Source: Syntrophaceae bacterium (lineage in GTDB: Bacteria; Desulfobacterota; Syntrophia; Syntrophales; Smithellaceae). Taken from it: a stretch of DNA of 64,000 nt. The notes beneath the pieces are model-generated. The model saw only the letters and a list, made by a program, of their open reading frames with translations. It did not search any database and was not told the origin of the DNA. The DNA lies in the NCBI GenBank assembly GCA_003142535.1, contig PLMQ01000055.1:1-64000 (forward strand), in the 5' to 3' direction. A program made the position numbers and the translations under genes. Shown piece by piece: positions 1-8,901 of this stretch. Every line of letters begins with the position of its first letter. Positions within the stretch are counted from its first letter, which is position 1.

Positions 1-113
1 GATTCGTAATAACCTTGGATGATATTATAGATTTCTTTAAAGGGCGGAAGGTCAACCTCAATTTCTTGCGCCAATGTGTGATATTCCGTCCGGGAACGTC
101 TGATAATATCCTT
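1..113 (-). CDS. Partial open frame running off the left edge
   Basis: On the minus strand, just past the stop of the AbiEi-like gene, another frame stays open to the window edge and reads VKDIIRRSRTEYHTLAQEIE and onward for about 37 codons. No ATG, GTG or TTG with a ribosome site is visible at its beginning. In AbiE loci the toxin AbiEii lies directly downstream of the antitoxin, so this could be the start of a toxin gene or the frame-shifted remainder of one. I cannot recognise the family from so short a piece. Confidence 0.25.
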
Positions 114-115
114 AA

Positions 116-1021
116 CTATAAATCCATATTAAGGGATATGCACCATCTTTCTGAATATATCTCGCGATAGGGCTGCTTGGGGTCCAATTTTCGAGAGCCA
201 CCTCTTTGCACATTATTTGCCCATTCGTCAATTCTGTTGTCCTTGATTTTAAGAATTTCTTCCAGCAAATAACCGGCCCTTGCTTTTTCAATATTTGTTC
301 CGTGCCGATCTATTTCATCAATGATGAGTTTGGAATATTGTTCGCCGCTGTTCTTGTACACGTCTACGACATGATACATGCTACCGCAATATTCCGGCTT
401 TCGTAACATGTCAAGAAACGTCCTGCCTATGGTTGAAACCCTGAGCATTCGGCCGTCGATATGTTTAAAAGCCCCTTGATGAACACTTGAGTATCTGAAT
501 ATTTTGTTTTTGAGGATTGTACTAAAGTATATTCTGGTCAATTTCGGCAGACGATACTCCAAGAACTCTTTGAAATGACCGCTATAGTCTTTATCCATTT
601 TCTTGTTCGCAAATTTAATCCAATTTTTAGGTGATGGCGTGGATAAATAAATAACTTTGGGCAAGCGATTGGTCAAACCATGATAAGCCATGGCGCTTAA
701 ATGAGAAATGTAGGCAAAAGGATCGACGGTGCAGGCAATATCTTCGGCGTCCTGCTGCTTACCCAAAATTTGAAAGACACGTTCATTCGGGAAGTCCGAG
801 AGAGAAAGTATTATCCCCAACCCAATGAGAGGAGTAATTACATTTGTCTTTAAGTATTTTTGGGAAGGTTTTGTGCGCTTATCAATCTCAATGACGCTTT
901 CACGATATTGTTTTGCCTGAAATAAATTAAAAAAAGTCAGGCACAGTTCGTAATCCGTTACAACAGGTTGTGCGAGTTCACTCAAACAACGAGCAAGGGC
1001 TGCGGCGATTTTGATTTGCAT
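116..1021 (-). CDS. AbiEi-like type IV antitoxin / transcriptional regulator
   Basis: About 301 residues. The start is placed at the ATG at 1021 because AAAGGAAT lies just before it; a longer frame to 1072 would run into a palindrome. The central block VDPFAYISHLSAMAYHGLTN is characteristic of AbiEi-type antitoxins, which act as autorepressors and neutralise AbiEii-type nucleotidyltransferase toxins. The N-terminal part is helical and the C-terminal half is basic. A perfect palindrome at 1035-1081 sits immediately upstream of the start, where an AbiEi operator would be expected. The toxin partner would lie off the left edge and is not seen. Family assignment is from motif recognition only. 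Confidence 0.6.
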   Translation of the reverse strand: MQIKIAAALARCLSELAQPVVTDYELCLTFFNLFQAKQYRESVIEIDKRTKPSQKYLKTNVITPLIGLGIILSLSDFPNERVFQILGKQQDAEDIACTVDPFAYISHLSAMAYHGLTNRLPKVIYLSTPSPKNWIKFANKKMDKDYSGHFKEFLEYRLPKLTRIYFSTILKNKIFRYSSVHQGAFKHIDGRMLRVSTIGRTFLDMLRKPEYCGSMYHVVDVYKNSGEQYSKLIIDEIDRHGTNIEKARAGYLLEEILKIKDNRIDEWANNVQRGGSRKLDPKQPYREIYSERWCISLNMDL

Positions 1022-1034
1022 AATTCCTTTTATA

Positions 1035-1081
1035 CGTGTAGGAATGCTAAACGTCCTTAGGACGTTTAGCATTCCTACACG
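1035..1081. repeat. Perfect 47-bp palindrome, copy 1
   Basis: Two 22-nt arms (1035-1056 and 1060-1081) are exact reverse complements around a TTA spacer (1057-1059). The centre reads GTCC-TTA-GGAC. It lies 14 nt upstream of the AbiEi-like start codon. It could be an operator, a transcript hairpin or a mobile palindrome; see the second copy at 1165-1211, which has the same centre but different arms. Confidence 0.9.
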
Positions 1082-1151
1082 ATTATTGCAAGTAGTTTTT
1101 TAATAAACACAATCGCAGCAGGTTTCGGCGAATAGCGATCTAAATTATTAC

Positions 1152-1182
1152 TTGACAAATAATCCAATGTGTGATATATAAT
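1152..1182 (+). promoter_or_regulatory. Putative sigma-70 promoter overlapping palindrome 2
   Basis: TTGACA at 1152-1157 is followed after 17 nt by TATATA (1175-1180), or after 19 nt by TATAAT (1177-1182). The -10 region lies inside the left arm of the palindrome at 1165-1211, so a factor binding the palindrome would block it. It points toward the antitoxin fragment at 1268. Confidence 0.5.
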
Positions 1183-1211
1183 GTCCTTAGGACATTATAT
1201 ATCACACATTG
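1165..1211. repeat. Perfect 47-bp palindrome, copy 2
   Basis: Arms 1165-1186 and 1190-1211 (22 nt each) are exact reverse complements around a TTA spacer at 1187-1189. The centre GTCC-TTA-GGAC is identical to the palindrome at 1035-1081, while the outer arm bases differ completely. The first 14 nt (from 1164, CCAATGTGTGATAT) also occur at 71-84, inside the coding region at the window edge. Confidence 0.9.
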
Positions 1212-1267
1212 CTTAATCTAATTTTGGCTGTCTACCTTACAGTATTGACACAAAAACACATGTATAT

Positions 1268-1564
1268 TTGTGTCAGGTGAAACATGGAAAAAAGATAAAA
1301 TCAACGGATAATCAAATAATTAGTAGAATTTACGGTCATAGTAAGGGTTGTGTTTTTACTCCGGATCATTTCAATGACCTTGGCAATCGCGATGCAATCG
1401 CGTCTGTCCTGAAACGGCACAAGCATGCAGGTTTGATACGCCGGTTGATTCGGGGACTTTGTGACCAATTTTTGATGAAATCATTGATGTGGTCCGTCGG
1501 TTTCAAGATACCTTCAATCAGGACAGGTATGATTGACTTATCCCACCCTGCTTATGGTGATTAA
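1268..1564 (+). pseudogene. Truncated DUF6088-type antitoxin fragment
   Basis: A 98-codon frame beginning with TTG at 1268, or GTG at 1277. Residues 18-65 (IISRIYGHSKGCVFTPDHF and onward to KHAGLIRRLIRGL) look like the N-terminal winged-helix part of DUF6088/AbiEi-family antitoxins, which normally run to about 200 residues and continue with GLYDYP. Here the similarity stops after RGL and the last 30 residues are unrelated, so this is probably a decayed remnant. It follows the promoter and palindrome at 1152-1211. Confidence 0.5.
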
Positions 1565-1916
1565 TCTGTAATAGCTGTTTAAAGCTCTGTGATTTTTTAA
1601 TGCTAAAAAAGTGTGTTTTATATTCGCTAGGCTCATTATCAGCACACCTATTCAGCAAAATCACAGCAATCAGCTATGACACATTAATGCCTATTATACC
1701 CACCCGCTTAATTCCAAAAATAAGGAAAATATTCGGCGTAAATATTCGCCTGCGAAGCCTCCGCATTGACGCTTCGTTATCTTTATGAACGTAAATGGAT
1801 ATTTATCATGAATGACCTATAAAAATGTTTGCTATAGGTTGGAAATAGGGTTGGAAATCATTTTTTAATGGCCGAAAGTTGGGGTGAAAATAATTTATAA
1901 CTTATTGATATTAACT
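1565..1916. other. Intergenic stretch, no gene recognised
   Basis: Contains only short frames without family resemblance, including a 62-codon frame at 1600-1788. Around 1740-1780 there is a GCGAAG/CTTCG inverted repeat, and the local sequence distantly resembles the middle of the repeat at 25580-25700. No terminator or promoter was convincingly seen. Confidence 0.5.
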
Positions 1917-1991
1917 TGGTAGTCCCACGGGGGCTTGAACCCCGGTTTCCGGCGTGAGAGGCCAGCGTCCTAACCACTAGACGATGGGACC
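1917..1991 (-). tRNA. tRNA-Glu (anticodon CTC)
   Basis: Read on the minus strand. The 7-bp acceptor is GGTCCCA paired with TGGGACT (G-U at the end pair), followed by discriminator A and an encoded CCA. The anticodon stem CTGGC/GCCGG encloses CTCTCAC, giving CTC. The T arm is CGGGG-TTCAAGC-CCCCG. It lies 38 nt downstream of tRNA-Gln and on the same strand as gltX, which encodes the enzyme that charges it. Confidence 0.93.
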
Positions 1992-2029
1992 ATTAGCAAT
2001 TTACTGACTCCTGACGAGATTGAAAAAAC

Positions 2030-2103
2030 TGGCTGGGGGACCAGGATTCGAACCTGGGTAGCAGGGTTCAGAGCCCTGAGTCCTACCGCTAGACGATCCC
2101 CCA
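2030..2103 (-). tRNA. tRNA-Gln (anticodon CTG)
   Basis: Acceptor TGGGGGA/TCCCCCA, anticodon stem CAGGG/CCCTG around CTCTGAA (anticodon CTG), T arm with loop TTCGAAT, discriminator G and encoded CCA. It is co-directional with gltX and tRNA-Glu; the trio may be co-transcribed. Confidence 0.95.
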
Positions 2104-2164
2104 GCATTTTGAGGCCGCATATCTAGTCCAGTTTCCAGATAAAAGTCAAGATGAAAGTGCATTG

Positions 2165-3568
2165 CTACTTTTTCTTTTCGATATATGAAATTGCCGCAAT
2201 GGTTCTTTTTACTACACGCTCTTTACCCAGGGTAAACATGACTTCGTCAATGCCGGCGCTGACTGTTTTACCGGTTAACGCTATGCGCAAGGGCTGGGCG
2301 ATGACCTTAAATTTGATATTGCGTTTTTCGGTGAAGTCGCGCAGAAAAACTTCCAATCCTGCTTTGCTGAAATCTTCAATTTGGGGAATTTCCGCCGCTA
2401 CTGCACTTAAATATTCGGCAATGTCCGGCGTGAGGAATTTTTGTCCGGCTTCATTTTCATAATTAATAGTATCGGCAAAATAAAAATCGGCAAAAGAGGC
2501 CATTTCAATAAGCGTTTTCGAGCGTGGCTGCAAATCGGCAATTACTTTTTTCGTAAATTCCGCATCGGCGCTTTTCGCGGTAGCTGGCCAGAACGACCGC
2601 AGTTCCTCTGCCAGCCTGTCGGTTTTCGCTTCCTTGATGTAATGCGCGTTTAACCACATGAGCTTATCGGGATTGAATATTGCCGGTGATTTGCCCACAG
2701 CCTCCAGACTGAATAAATCAATCAGTTCCGGTAGAGAAAAAATTTCCTGATCGCCTGCCGACCAACCCAGACGCACCAGATAATTAACCAGTGCTTCCGG
2801 CAGAAATCCCATATCTTTATAGGCCATAACCGATGTCGCGCCGTGCCGTTTACTCAATCTGGCCTTGTCGGAGCCGAGAATCATCGGAACGTGCGCAAAT
2901 TGAGGGACGGCAAAGCCCAAGGCCTGATAAAGCAAAATCTGGCGCGGGGTGTTGTTGACATGGTCATCGCCGCGGATGACATGGGTAATGTTCATCAGGG
3001 CATCGTCAATGACTACTGCAAAATTATAGGTAGGGTAACCATCGCCGCGTTCGATAATTAAATCATCAAGTTCTTCGTTATTAAAAGTAATATTGCCCTT
3101 GATTAAATCTTTTACAACAGTAGTGCCGGTCAGATCTCCCCGAAACCGGACAACGCTGTTTTGGGTTTTGCTTAAATTTTTATCGCGGCAAGTGCCGTCA
3201 TATTTAGGTTTTTCCCCTGTCGCCAGCGCCTTTTTCCTTTTTTCTTCCAGTTCTTCGGTGGTGCAGGTGCAGTAATACGCCTTTTTTTCGGCCAGCAGTT
3301 TCTGTACCATCTCGCGGTGCAGACCGACGCGCTGTGCCTGGAAAAAAGGACCTTCGTCCCACGTAAGCCCCAGCCAAGCCATCGCATCCAGGATTGCCTT
3401 TGTGGATTTATCGGTCGAACGCGCCTGATCTGTATCTTCAATGCGTAAAACAAAAACGCCCTGATGATGCCGCGCAAAGAGCCAGTTGAATAATGCTGTG
3501 CGGGCGCCGCCGACATGGAGGTAGCCTGTCGGCGAAGGCGCAAAACGGGTGCGTATTTTTGCAGTCAT
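2165..3568 (-). CDS. gltX: Glutamyl-tRNA synthetase
   Basis: 467 residues, a usual length for bacterial GluRS. It attaches glutamate to tRNA-Glu in the cytoplasm, and in organisms using the transamidation route also to tRNA-Gln. The class I signature [20 protein letters not shown] is at residues 9-28 and the KMSKS-like loop is ARLSKR. A CxC...C cysteine cluster (YYCTCTT...DGTC) suggests the zinc site. The start at 3568 is favoured over ATG 3571 because AAGGAAG ends about 4 nt upstream, while 3571 would be too close to it; frames upstream to 3625 lack a ribosome site. Two tRNAs it may charge follow directly downstream on the same strand. Confidence 0.96.
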   Translation of the reverse strand: MTAKIRTRFAPSPTGYLHVGGARTALFNWLFARHHQGVFVLRIEDTDQARSTDKSTKAILDAMAWLGLTWDEGPFFQAQRVGLHREMVQKLLAEKKAYYCTCTTEELEEKRKKALATGEKPKYDGTCRDKNLSKTQNSVVRFRGDLTGTTVVKDLIKGNITFNNEELDDLIIERGDGYPTYNFAVVIDDALMNITHVIRGDDHVNNTPRQILLYQALGFAVPQFAHVPMILGSDKARLSKRHGATSVMAYKDMGFLPEALVNYLVRLGWSAGDQEIFSLPELIDLFSLEAVGKSPAIFNPDKLMWLNAHYIKEAKTDRLAEELRSFWPATAKSADAEFTKKVIADLQPRSKTLIEMASFADFYFADTINYENEAGQKFLTPDIAEYLSAVAAEIPQIEDFSKAGLEVFLRDFTEKRNIKFKVIAQPLRIALTGKTVSAGIDEVMFTLGKERVVKRTIAAISYIEKKK

Positions 3569-3748
3569 CATACTTCCTTTATTTTTCGTTGCCGTTTTAT
3601 ATGGTTGCCCGGTTGCTTTTGTCAAGCCTCATTTGCCGAAATGAATAAATTACAAACACGTAAATTATACTTGACAAGAGAAAAGTTTTATAATTAACTC
3701 CCCAACTTAACGCAGTTTGCGGAATTTTGCTAAGGCAGCGCAGTTTCG

Positions 3749-4291
3749 ATGTCCAATTCTTTGAAAATTAATATAGTTACAATTCCTGAAGAGGGATTGA
3801 GCTTCGTTCTTTCCGAAGACGGGGAGTGGTTTAAGGGGTGTGTTCAGGAAAGGGATTATCCCGATTTTAGTTTGCAGAAGTTCGATGTGAATTGCCGGAT
3901 AAGCATAATTTCCAGCACAGTCTTTATTAAAGGTAATCTTTCCGTGTTACTGAATGTTTACTGCAGCCGCTGTCTGGAGAATGCCAACCTTTCTGCTGCT
4001 GGCGATTTTGCTTACACCCTGATTCCAGCAAAAAATGAAACGGAAAAAGAGCGGGAATTAAATGCGGAAGATTTGGAAATTGGTTATTATGACGGCGAGT
4101 TCGTTGATCTTACGCCGCTGATCTGCGAACAGATAATCCTGCAGATACCGATAAAAGCGCTTTGCCGGGAAGAATGTAAAGGGTTGTGCCCGCAATGCGG
4201 CGCTAATTTGAATACAGCATCCTGCAATTGCCAGAGGGGATTTGTTAATGAACGCATGGCTGTATTAAAAGATTTTAAAGTAAAAAACTAA
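3749..4291 (+). CDS. DUF177 / YceD-family protein (23S rRNA accumulation)
   Basis: 180 residues. YceD/DUF177 proteins are encoded just upstream of rpmF in most bacteria and are needed for normal 23S rRNA levels in E. coli and plants. Visible features are the CSRCLENA motif at about residue 72 and a C-terminal cysteine cluster (CREECKGLCPQCG...CNC), probably metal-binding and typical of the non-enteric members. The gene opens a long plus-strand run and is divergent from gltX; rpmF starts 16 nt downstream. No strong ribosome site precedes the ATG. Confidence 0.88.
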   Translation: MSNSLKINIVTIPEEGLSFVLSEDGEWFKGCVQERDYPDFSLQKFDVNCRISIISSTVFIKGNLSVLLNVYCSRCLENANLSAAGDFAYTLIPAKNETEKERELNAEDLEIGYYDGEFVDLTPLICEQIILQIPIKALCREECKGLCPQCGANLNTASCNCQRGFVNERMAVLKDFKVKN

Positions 4292-4307
4292 TTTAAGAGG
4301 ATAAGAT

Positions 4308-4493
4308 ATGCCAAATCCAGTAAAACGACATTCCAGAACAAGGCGGAACACGAGAAGAGCTCATGATTTCTTAAAACAGCCATCGTTGTCTTTATGTCCG
4401 CAATGCAATGAAATCAAAATGCCTCATCGCGTCTGTCCGAAATGCGGAACCTATAAAGGCCGGGAAATTAATCCCATTGAAAAGGTTTCTTAA
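4308..4493 (+). CDS. rpmF: 50S ribosomal protein L32
   Basis: 61 residues, the expected size. The N-terminus MPNPVKRHSRTRRNTRRAHD is diagnostic, followed by a zinc ribbon CPQC...CPKC that marks the zinc-binding form. AAGAGGAT lies before the ATG. It is part of the 50S subunit near the peptidyl transferase region. It lies between yceD and fabD, as in many bacteria, but plsX and fabH, which commonly follow rpmF, are missing here. Confidence 0.97.
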   Translation: MPNPVKRHSRTRRNTRRAHDFLKQPSLSLCPQCNEIKMPHRVCPKCGTYKGREINPIEKVS

Positions 4494-4513
4494 GCCCGGC
4501 ATTGGGGAAAACA

Positions 4514-5455
4514 ATGGGTAAAATAGCGCTGGTCTTTCCCGGTCAGGGTACGCAGCATATAGGTATGGGGAGTTTACTGTATGCTGAATATGCCGCTGTA
4601 CGTGACGTATTTGATCAGGCCAGTTCGGTCTTAGGCATAGACATGTGCCGTTTATGTTTTGCAGGGCCGCAGGAAACACTCGATTTGACAGTTAATACGC
4701 AAATCGCTGTTTTGACCACCAACATAGCCATTTACACTATTTTTAAGGATAAAACAGTAATTGAGCCGGTGGTAATGGCCGGCCATAGCCTTGGTGAATA
4801 TTCTGCTCTATATGCCGCCGGTGCCCTTGACTTTTCCGACGTATTTAAGTTAGTGCAGGCCCGAGCCCGGTATCATCAGGAAGCCGTTGCTCCCGGCGAA
4901 GGCGCAATGGCGGCGATTATAGGCATGGATGATGATGTGGTTGAAAAAATTTGCGCGGAAATAAATGACGACAAAGCCCAGGTGTCGGTGGCCATTCAAA
5001 ATGGGCCGGCGCAAATAGTTATTTCCGGGCATACAAACGCTGTGGAAAAAGTAATGCTGACGGCAAAACAAAAAGGAGCAATGAAAATAGTCCGTCTGCC
5101 GATCAGTGCGCCTTGTCACTGTAGTTTGCTGCAAGGGGCTGCCGACATGTTTGCGGCGGATTTAGATAAGGTTGAATTCAGAGAATTGATAACGCCGGTA
5201 ATTCCCAATTGCGATCCGGATGTTTTTTATACTGAGGACAATGCCCGCCAGCTTTTAATGAGGCAGATTGTTTCTCCGGTTAAATGGCGGCAAACAGTGG
5301 ACAAGATGGCCGCCCTCGGTGTGGAAACAATTATTGAAATTGGCCCCAAAAGAACACTGTGTGGTTTGATCAAGAGGATAAATAAAGATATCAGCTTGTT
5401 AAGCGTGGAAGATTCTTCTTCCCTGCAAAAAACACTGGATATTATTTCCAGTTGA
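4514..5455 (+). CDS. fabD: Malonyl-CoA:ACP transacylase
   Basis: 313 residues. It transfers malonyl from CoA to ACP, supplying the extender unit for type II fatty acid synthesis. FPGQGTQ is at residues 8-14, the nucleophile elbow is GHSLGEYSAL at about residue 92, and the catalytic histidine is in SAPCHCSLL. The start at ATG 4514 is preferred to the in-frame TTG at 4502; GGGG lies 6 nt before it. It follows rpmF by 20 nt and is separated from acpP by a 90-nt A/T-rich gap. Confidence 0.95.
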   Translation: MGKIALVFPGQGTQHIGMGSLLYAEYAAVRDVFDQASSVLGIDMCRLCFAGPQETLDLTVNTQIAVLTTNIAIYTIFKDKTVIEPVVMAGHSLGEYSALYAAGALDFSDVFKLVQARARYHQEAVAPGEGAMAAIIGMDDDVVEKICAEINDDKAQVSVAIQNGPAQIVISGHTNAVEKVMLTAKQKGAMKIVRLPISAPCHCSLLQGAADMFAADLDKVEFRELITPVIPNCDPDVFYTEDNARQLLMRQIVSPVKWRQTVDKMAALGVETIIEIGPKRTLCGLIKRINKDISLLSVEDSSSLQKTLDIISS

Positions 5456-5545
5456 CAAAAAAATGAGGAATTTTTTTTAAAAAAAAGGTAAAAAAGAAAT
5501 ATTATTTTAATTTTAATGCAATAATCGAATTGAGGAGGAAAGGGC

Positions 5546-5782
5546 ATGACATTAGAAGAAAGAGTCATTAAACTTGTTATGGAACAACTGGATGTAACCC
5601 GTGAAGAATGTGTTCCGGAAGCTTCTTTTATTGACGATCTGGGTGCGGACTCGCTGGATCTTGTAGAACTGATTATGGAGATGGAAGAAGTTTTCGGCCA
5701 GGAAATAGCAGATGAAGAGTTGGAAAAGATCCGCACAATTAAAGACGTTATTGACTTTCTTAAAAGCAAGGGCATTAATTAA
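5546..5782 (+). CDS. acpP: Acyl carrier protein
   Basis: 78 residues and strongly acidic. The phosphopantetheine attachment serine is in [17 protein letters not shown] strong ribosome site (GAGGAGGAAAGG) precedes the ATG, as expected for an abundant protein. It carries growing acyl chains between the Fab enzymes. Flanked by fabD and fabF; fabG is not present between them as it is in E. coli. Confidence 0.97.
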   Translation: MTLEERVIKLVMEQLDVTREECVPEASFIDDLGADSLDLVELIMEMEEVFGQEIADEELEKIRTIKDVIDFLKSKGIN

Positions 5783-5805
5783 TTTACCAGACAGGGATTG
5801 AGCCA

Positions 5806-7047
5806 ATGAAAAGGCGTGTCGTTGTAACGGGCCTCGGTACACTGAATCCCCTGGGTAATTCCGTAAAGGAATCCTGGGAAAATGCAATTGCGGGGAAATC
5901 GGGTGTCAGCGTAATTACCAAATTCGATAGCACTGCTTATAAGACCCAAATTGCCGCAGAAGTGAAAAATTTTGATCCGCTACTGTATGTGGACAAGAAG
6001 GAAGTCCGCCGTTATGATGACTTCATTCTGTATGCTCTGGCTGCAGCGGAAATGGCCATGAATGACGCAGCTTTAACTATTCATCCGGACATTTCTACGC
6101 GGACAGGTGTTATGATCGGTTCCGGTATGGGCGGCGCGGCGACAATGGACCACGAAATACAGCTTTTGCATACATCAGGCCCGCGCAAGGTATCTCCTTT
6201 TGCTGTTCCGGCAATTTTACCTAATTTGGCAGCAGGTCATGTGTCTATCCGTTTTGGCGCCAAAGGTCCCATCAACTGTTCCGTTACGGCCTGCGCGGCG
6301 GGAACAGCGTCTATCGGTGATGCCTATAAAACAATTGCTTACGGTGATGCCGACATCATGATTGCCGGAGGTTCGGAAGCTGTTATCGGTCCTCTGGCTA
6401 TTGCCGGATTTAATGCCATGAAGGCTCTGTCCCAGCGCAACACTGAGCCGCAAAAGGCCAGCCGTCCGTTTGATAAGGGACGCGATGGCTTTGTTATCGG
6501 CGAAGGTTGCGGCTTGTTAATATTGGAAGAATTGTCCATCGCCCTGAAGCGCGGTGCCCATATTTATGCCGAACTTGCCGGCTATGGTTGCACTTCCGAT
6601 GCGTATCATATGGCTGCTCCTCCTCCCGGACATGAGGGTGCTGCCCGCAGTATGCTGGTCGCGCTCAAAGATGCCAATTTAAGTCCGGCGGATATTGACT
6701 ATATCAATGCCCACGGCACATCAACGCCGCTCAACGATTTGTATGAAACACAGGCGATTAAAACTCTTTTCGGCCATCATGCCCAAACGCTTATGGTCAG
6801 TTCCACAAAATCCATGACCGGTCATATGCTGGGAGCAACCGGCGCGGTGGAAGCCGTCTTCGCCATTAAAGCATTGGAAGAAGGTATCATTCCACCGACA
6901 ATCAATCAGGAGAATCCGGATCCGGAATGCGATCTCGATTATGTGCCCAATGTTGCCCGCAAAAAAGAAATTAATACAACCATGTCCAACTCATTCGGCT
7001 TCGGCGGGGTAAATTCAGTTTTAATCTTTAAAAAATTTCATCAATAA
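5806..7047 (+). CDS. fabF: 3-oxoacyl-ACP synthase II (KAS II)
   Basis: 413 residues. It condenses malonyl-ACP with acyl-ACP. The Cys-His-His triad is visible: active-site cysteine in [13 protein letters not shown], first histidine in [11 protein letters not shown], second in [13 protein letters not shown]. The C-terminal NSFGFGGVN motif is intact. It starts 23 nt after acpP and is followed 24 nt later by glyA. Confidence 0.97.
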   Translation: MKRRVVVTGLGTLNPLGNSVKESWENAIAGKSGVSVITKFDSTAYKTQIAAEVKNFDPLLYVDKKEVRRYDDFILYALAAAEMAMNDAALTIHPDISTRTGVMIGSGMGGAATMDHEIQLLHTSGPRKVSPFAVPAILPNLAAGHVSIRFGAKGPINCSVTACAAGTASIGDAYKTIAYGDADIMIAGGSEAVIGPLAIAGFNAMKALSQRNTEPQKASRPFDKGRDGFVIGEGCGLLILEELSIALKRGAHIYAELAGYGCTSDAYHMAAPPPGHEGAARSMLVALKDANLSPADIDYINAHGTSTPLNDLYETQAIKTLFGHHAQTLMVSSTKSMTGHMLGATGAVEAVFAIKALEEGIIPPTINQENPDPECDLDYVPNVARKKEINTTMSNSFGFGGVNSVLIFKKFHQ

Positions 7048-7071
7048 CAATTTCAGGGGGAATGTGTTTCC

Positions 7072-8322
7072 ATGTCATTTTTAGAAAAAATTGATCCGGA
7101 AATCAGCCATGCTATTCAGTTGGAAACACGCCGGCAGGCAGGTAATATTGAGCTGATTGCTTCCGAGAATTTTGTCAGTGAAGCAGTGCTGGAAGCTCAG
7201 GGCAGCATTATGACCAATAAATACGCCGAAGGTTATCCAGGGAAACGCTATTACGGCGGCTGTCAATTTGTGGATATTGCGGAAAATCTCGCCATTGAAC
7301 GCTGCAAACAACTTTTTGGAGCGGATCATGTCAATGTTCAACCTCATTCCGGTACGCAGGCGAATATGGCTGTATATTTTGCCGCAGTTCAGCCCGGCGA
7401 TACGGTTTTAGGTATGAATTTGTCCCATGGCGGCCATTTATCTCACGGCAGCCCCGCGAACTTTTCCGGTAAATTTTATAAGATTGTTCCTTATGGCGTC
7501 GATAAAGAAACGGAAACGATTGATTTTGTTGAACTGGAAAAACTGGCTAAAGAACATAAGCCGAAGATGATTGTGGTCGGCGCCAGCGCCTATCCGCGCA
7601 CGCTTGATTTTACGCGCTTTCGGAAAATAGCCGATGAAGTTGGCGCAGTGATTATGGCGGATATCGCCCATATTGCCGGGTTGGTGGCCGTAGGCTTGCA
7701 TCCGACACCGGTGCCGGTCTGTGAATATGTCACTTCCACAACGCATAAAACTTTGCGCGGTCCGCGCGGCGGATTGATTATGTGCAAAGAAGCCTATGCC
7801 AAGACGCTGAACAGCCGCGTTTTCCCCGGTATGCAGGGCGGCCCCTTGATGCATATTATTGCCGCCAAAGCGGTAGCCTTTAAAGAAGCGCTATCGCCGG
7901 AATTTAAGCAGTATCAGCAGCAAATACTGAAAAATGCCCAGGCGATGGCCGACGAACTGCAAAATCAGGGTTTTAGACTTGTTTCGGGCGGAACAGATAC
8001 TCACCTGATGCTGGTGGATTTAACGCCGAAAGGCGCAACCGGTAAGGATGCACAGGAAGCTCTGGACAGAGCCGGCATCACCGTCAATAAAAACGGAATT
8101 CCTTTTGACACCAAAGGACCGCAAGTTACCAGTGGAATCAGGGTGGGGACACCGGCCATGACGACGCGCGGCATGAAAGAAAAGGAGATGCGGCTGATTG
8201 CCTCTTACATCGCCGATGTTATCAGCGATATCAATAACGAAAACAAAATACAAGCTGTAGCCGGGAAGGTCAAAGCGCTTTGTGCCCAGTTCCCTCTTTA
8301 TCAGCAGCGGATCAAAAAATAA
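7072..8322 (+). CDS. glyA: Serine hydroxymethyltransferase
   Basis: 416 residues. A PLP enzyme interconverting serine and glycine with tetrahydrofolate, the main source of C1 units. N-terminal [20 protein letters not shown], the HSG(T/S)QAN region, and the PLP lysine in [15 protein letters not shown] are all intact. AGGGGGAATGTG precedes the ATG. Placement between fabF and dCMP deaminase matches the fab-glyA-nrdR-rib order common in deltaproteobacteria. Confidence 0.97.
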   Translation: MSFLEKIDPEISHAIQLETRRQAGNIELIASENFVSEAVLEAQGSIMTNKYAEGYPGKRYYGGCQFVDIAENLAIERCKQLFGADHVNVQPHSGTQANMAVYFAAVQPGDTVLGMNLSHGGHLSHGSPANFSGKFYKIVPYGVDKETETIDFVELEKLAKEHKPKMIVVGASAYPRTLDFTRFRKIADEVGAVIMADIAHIAGLVAVGLHPTPVPVCEYVTSTTHKTLRGPRGGLIMCKEAYAKTLNSRVFPGMQGGPLMHIIAAKAVAFKEALSPEFKQYQQQILKNAQAMADELQNQGFRLVSGGTDTHLMLVDLTPKGATGKDAQEALDRAGITVNKNGIPFDTKGPQVTSGIRVGTPAMTTRGMKEKEMRLIASYIADVISDINNENKIQAVAGKVKALCAQFPLYQQRIKK

Positions 8323-8369
8323 TAACCGGCGCCGAATTCACAACTGCAGCGAAGGGAACACGGTAAAAT

Positions 8370-8855
8370 ATGACGGGTAAGAAAGCAGTAGTGCAAAGCA
8401 AGCCGGAAAAAATTAATCATCGTCCCGATTGGGATACGTATTTCCTCGATATAGTTGATCTGGTATCTCGGCGCAGCACATGCCGCAGGCGGGCTGTTGG
8501 CGCTGGTCTCGTTCGTGATCGCCGGATTCTCGCTACGGGCTATAACGGCGCGCCCTCCTCATTACAACATTGCCTCGACATCGGCTGCCTCCGTGAGCAG
8601 CTCAACGTGCCCTCCGGTGAACGCCATGAGTTGTGCCGCGGCTTGCACGCGGAACAAAATGTTATTATTCAGGCCGCTCTGCATGGAGTCATTACCAAAG
8701 GATCAACGCTTTACTGCACCAATCATCCCTGTGTTATCTGCGCTAAAATGATTATCAATGCCGGAATTGTCCGTATTGTAATTCGTGACGGGTATCACGA
8801 TAAATTAGCTGCGGATATGCTCAAAGAAGCAGGAATAGATGTTATGCAAATATAG
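8370..8855 (+). CDS. Deoxycytidylate deaminase (ComEB family)
   Basis: 161 residues. It deaminates dCMP to dUMP for thymidylate synthesis. The zinc-site motifs are HAEQNVI and PCVICAKM, with the substrate loop GYNGAPSS near residue 50. The first 20 residues are a variable, basic extension. It forms a nucleotide/C1/riboflavin run with glyA and nrdR. Distinction from riboflavin deaminase-like enzymes rests on the N-terminal [11 protein letters not shown] and the short length. Confidence 0.9.
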   Translation: MTGKKAVVQSKPEKINHRPDWDTYFLDIVDLVSRRSTCRRRAVGAGLVRDRRILATGYNGAPSSLQHCLDIGCLREQLNVPSGERHELCRGLHAEQNVIIQAALHGVITKGSTLYCTNHPCVICAKMIINAGIVRIVIRDGYHDKLAADMLKEAGIDVMQI

Positions 8856-8901
8856 GATATGAGGTTAAACCATTTTTTAAAATGCACTTGAGAGGAAAAT
8901 T

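Noticed and set aside
1600-1788. 62-codon frame
   Set aside because: No ribosome site, no family features; chance frame in non-coding DNA.
3671-3694. TTGACA...TATAAT as promoter of the yceD-rpmF-fab operon
   Set aside because: The spacer is only 12 nt, too short for sigma-70; left unannotated.
5227-5775. 182-codon minus-strand frame
   Set aside because: Antisense shadow of fabD and acpP, low-complexity serine-rich product.
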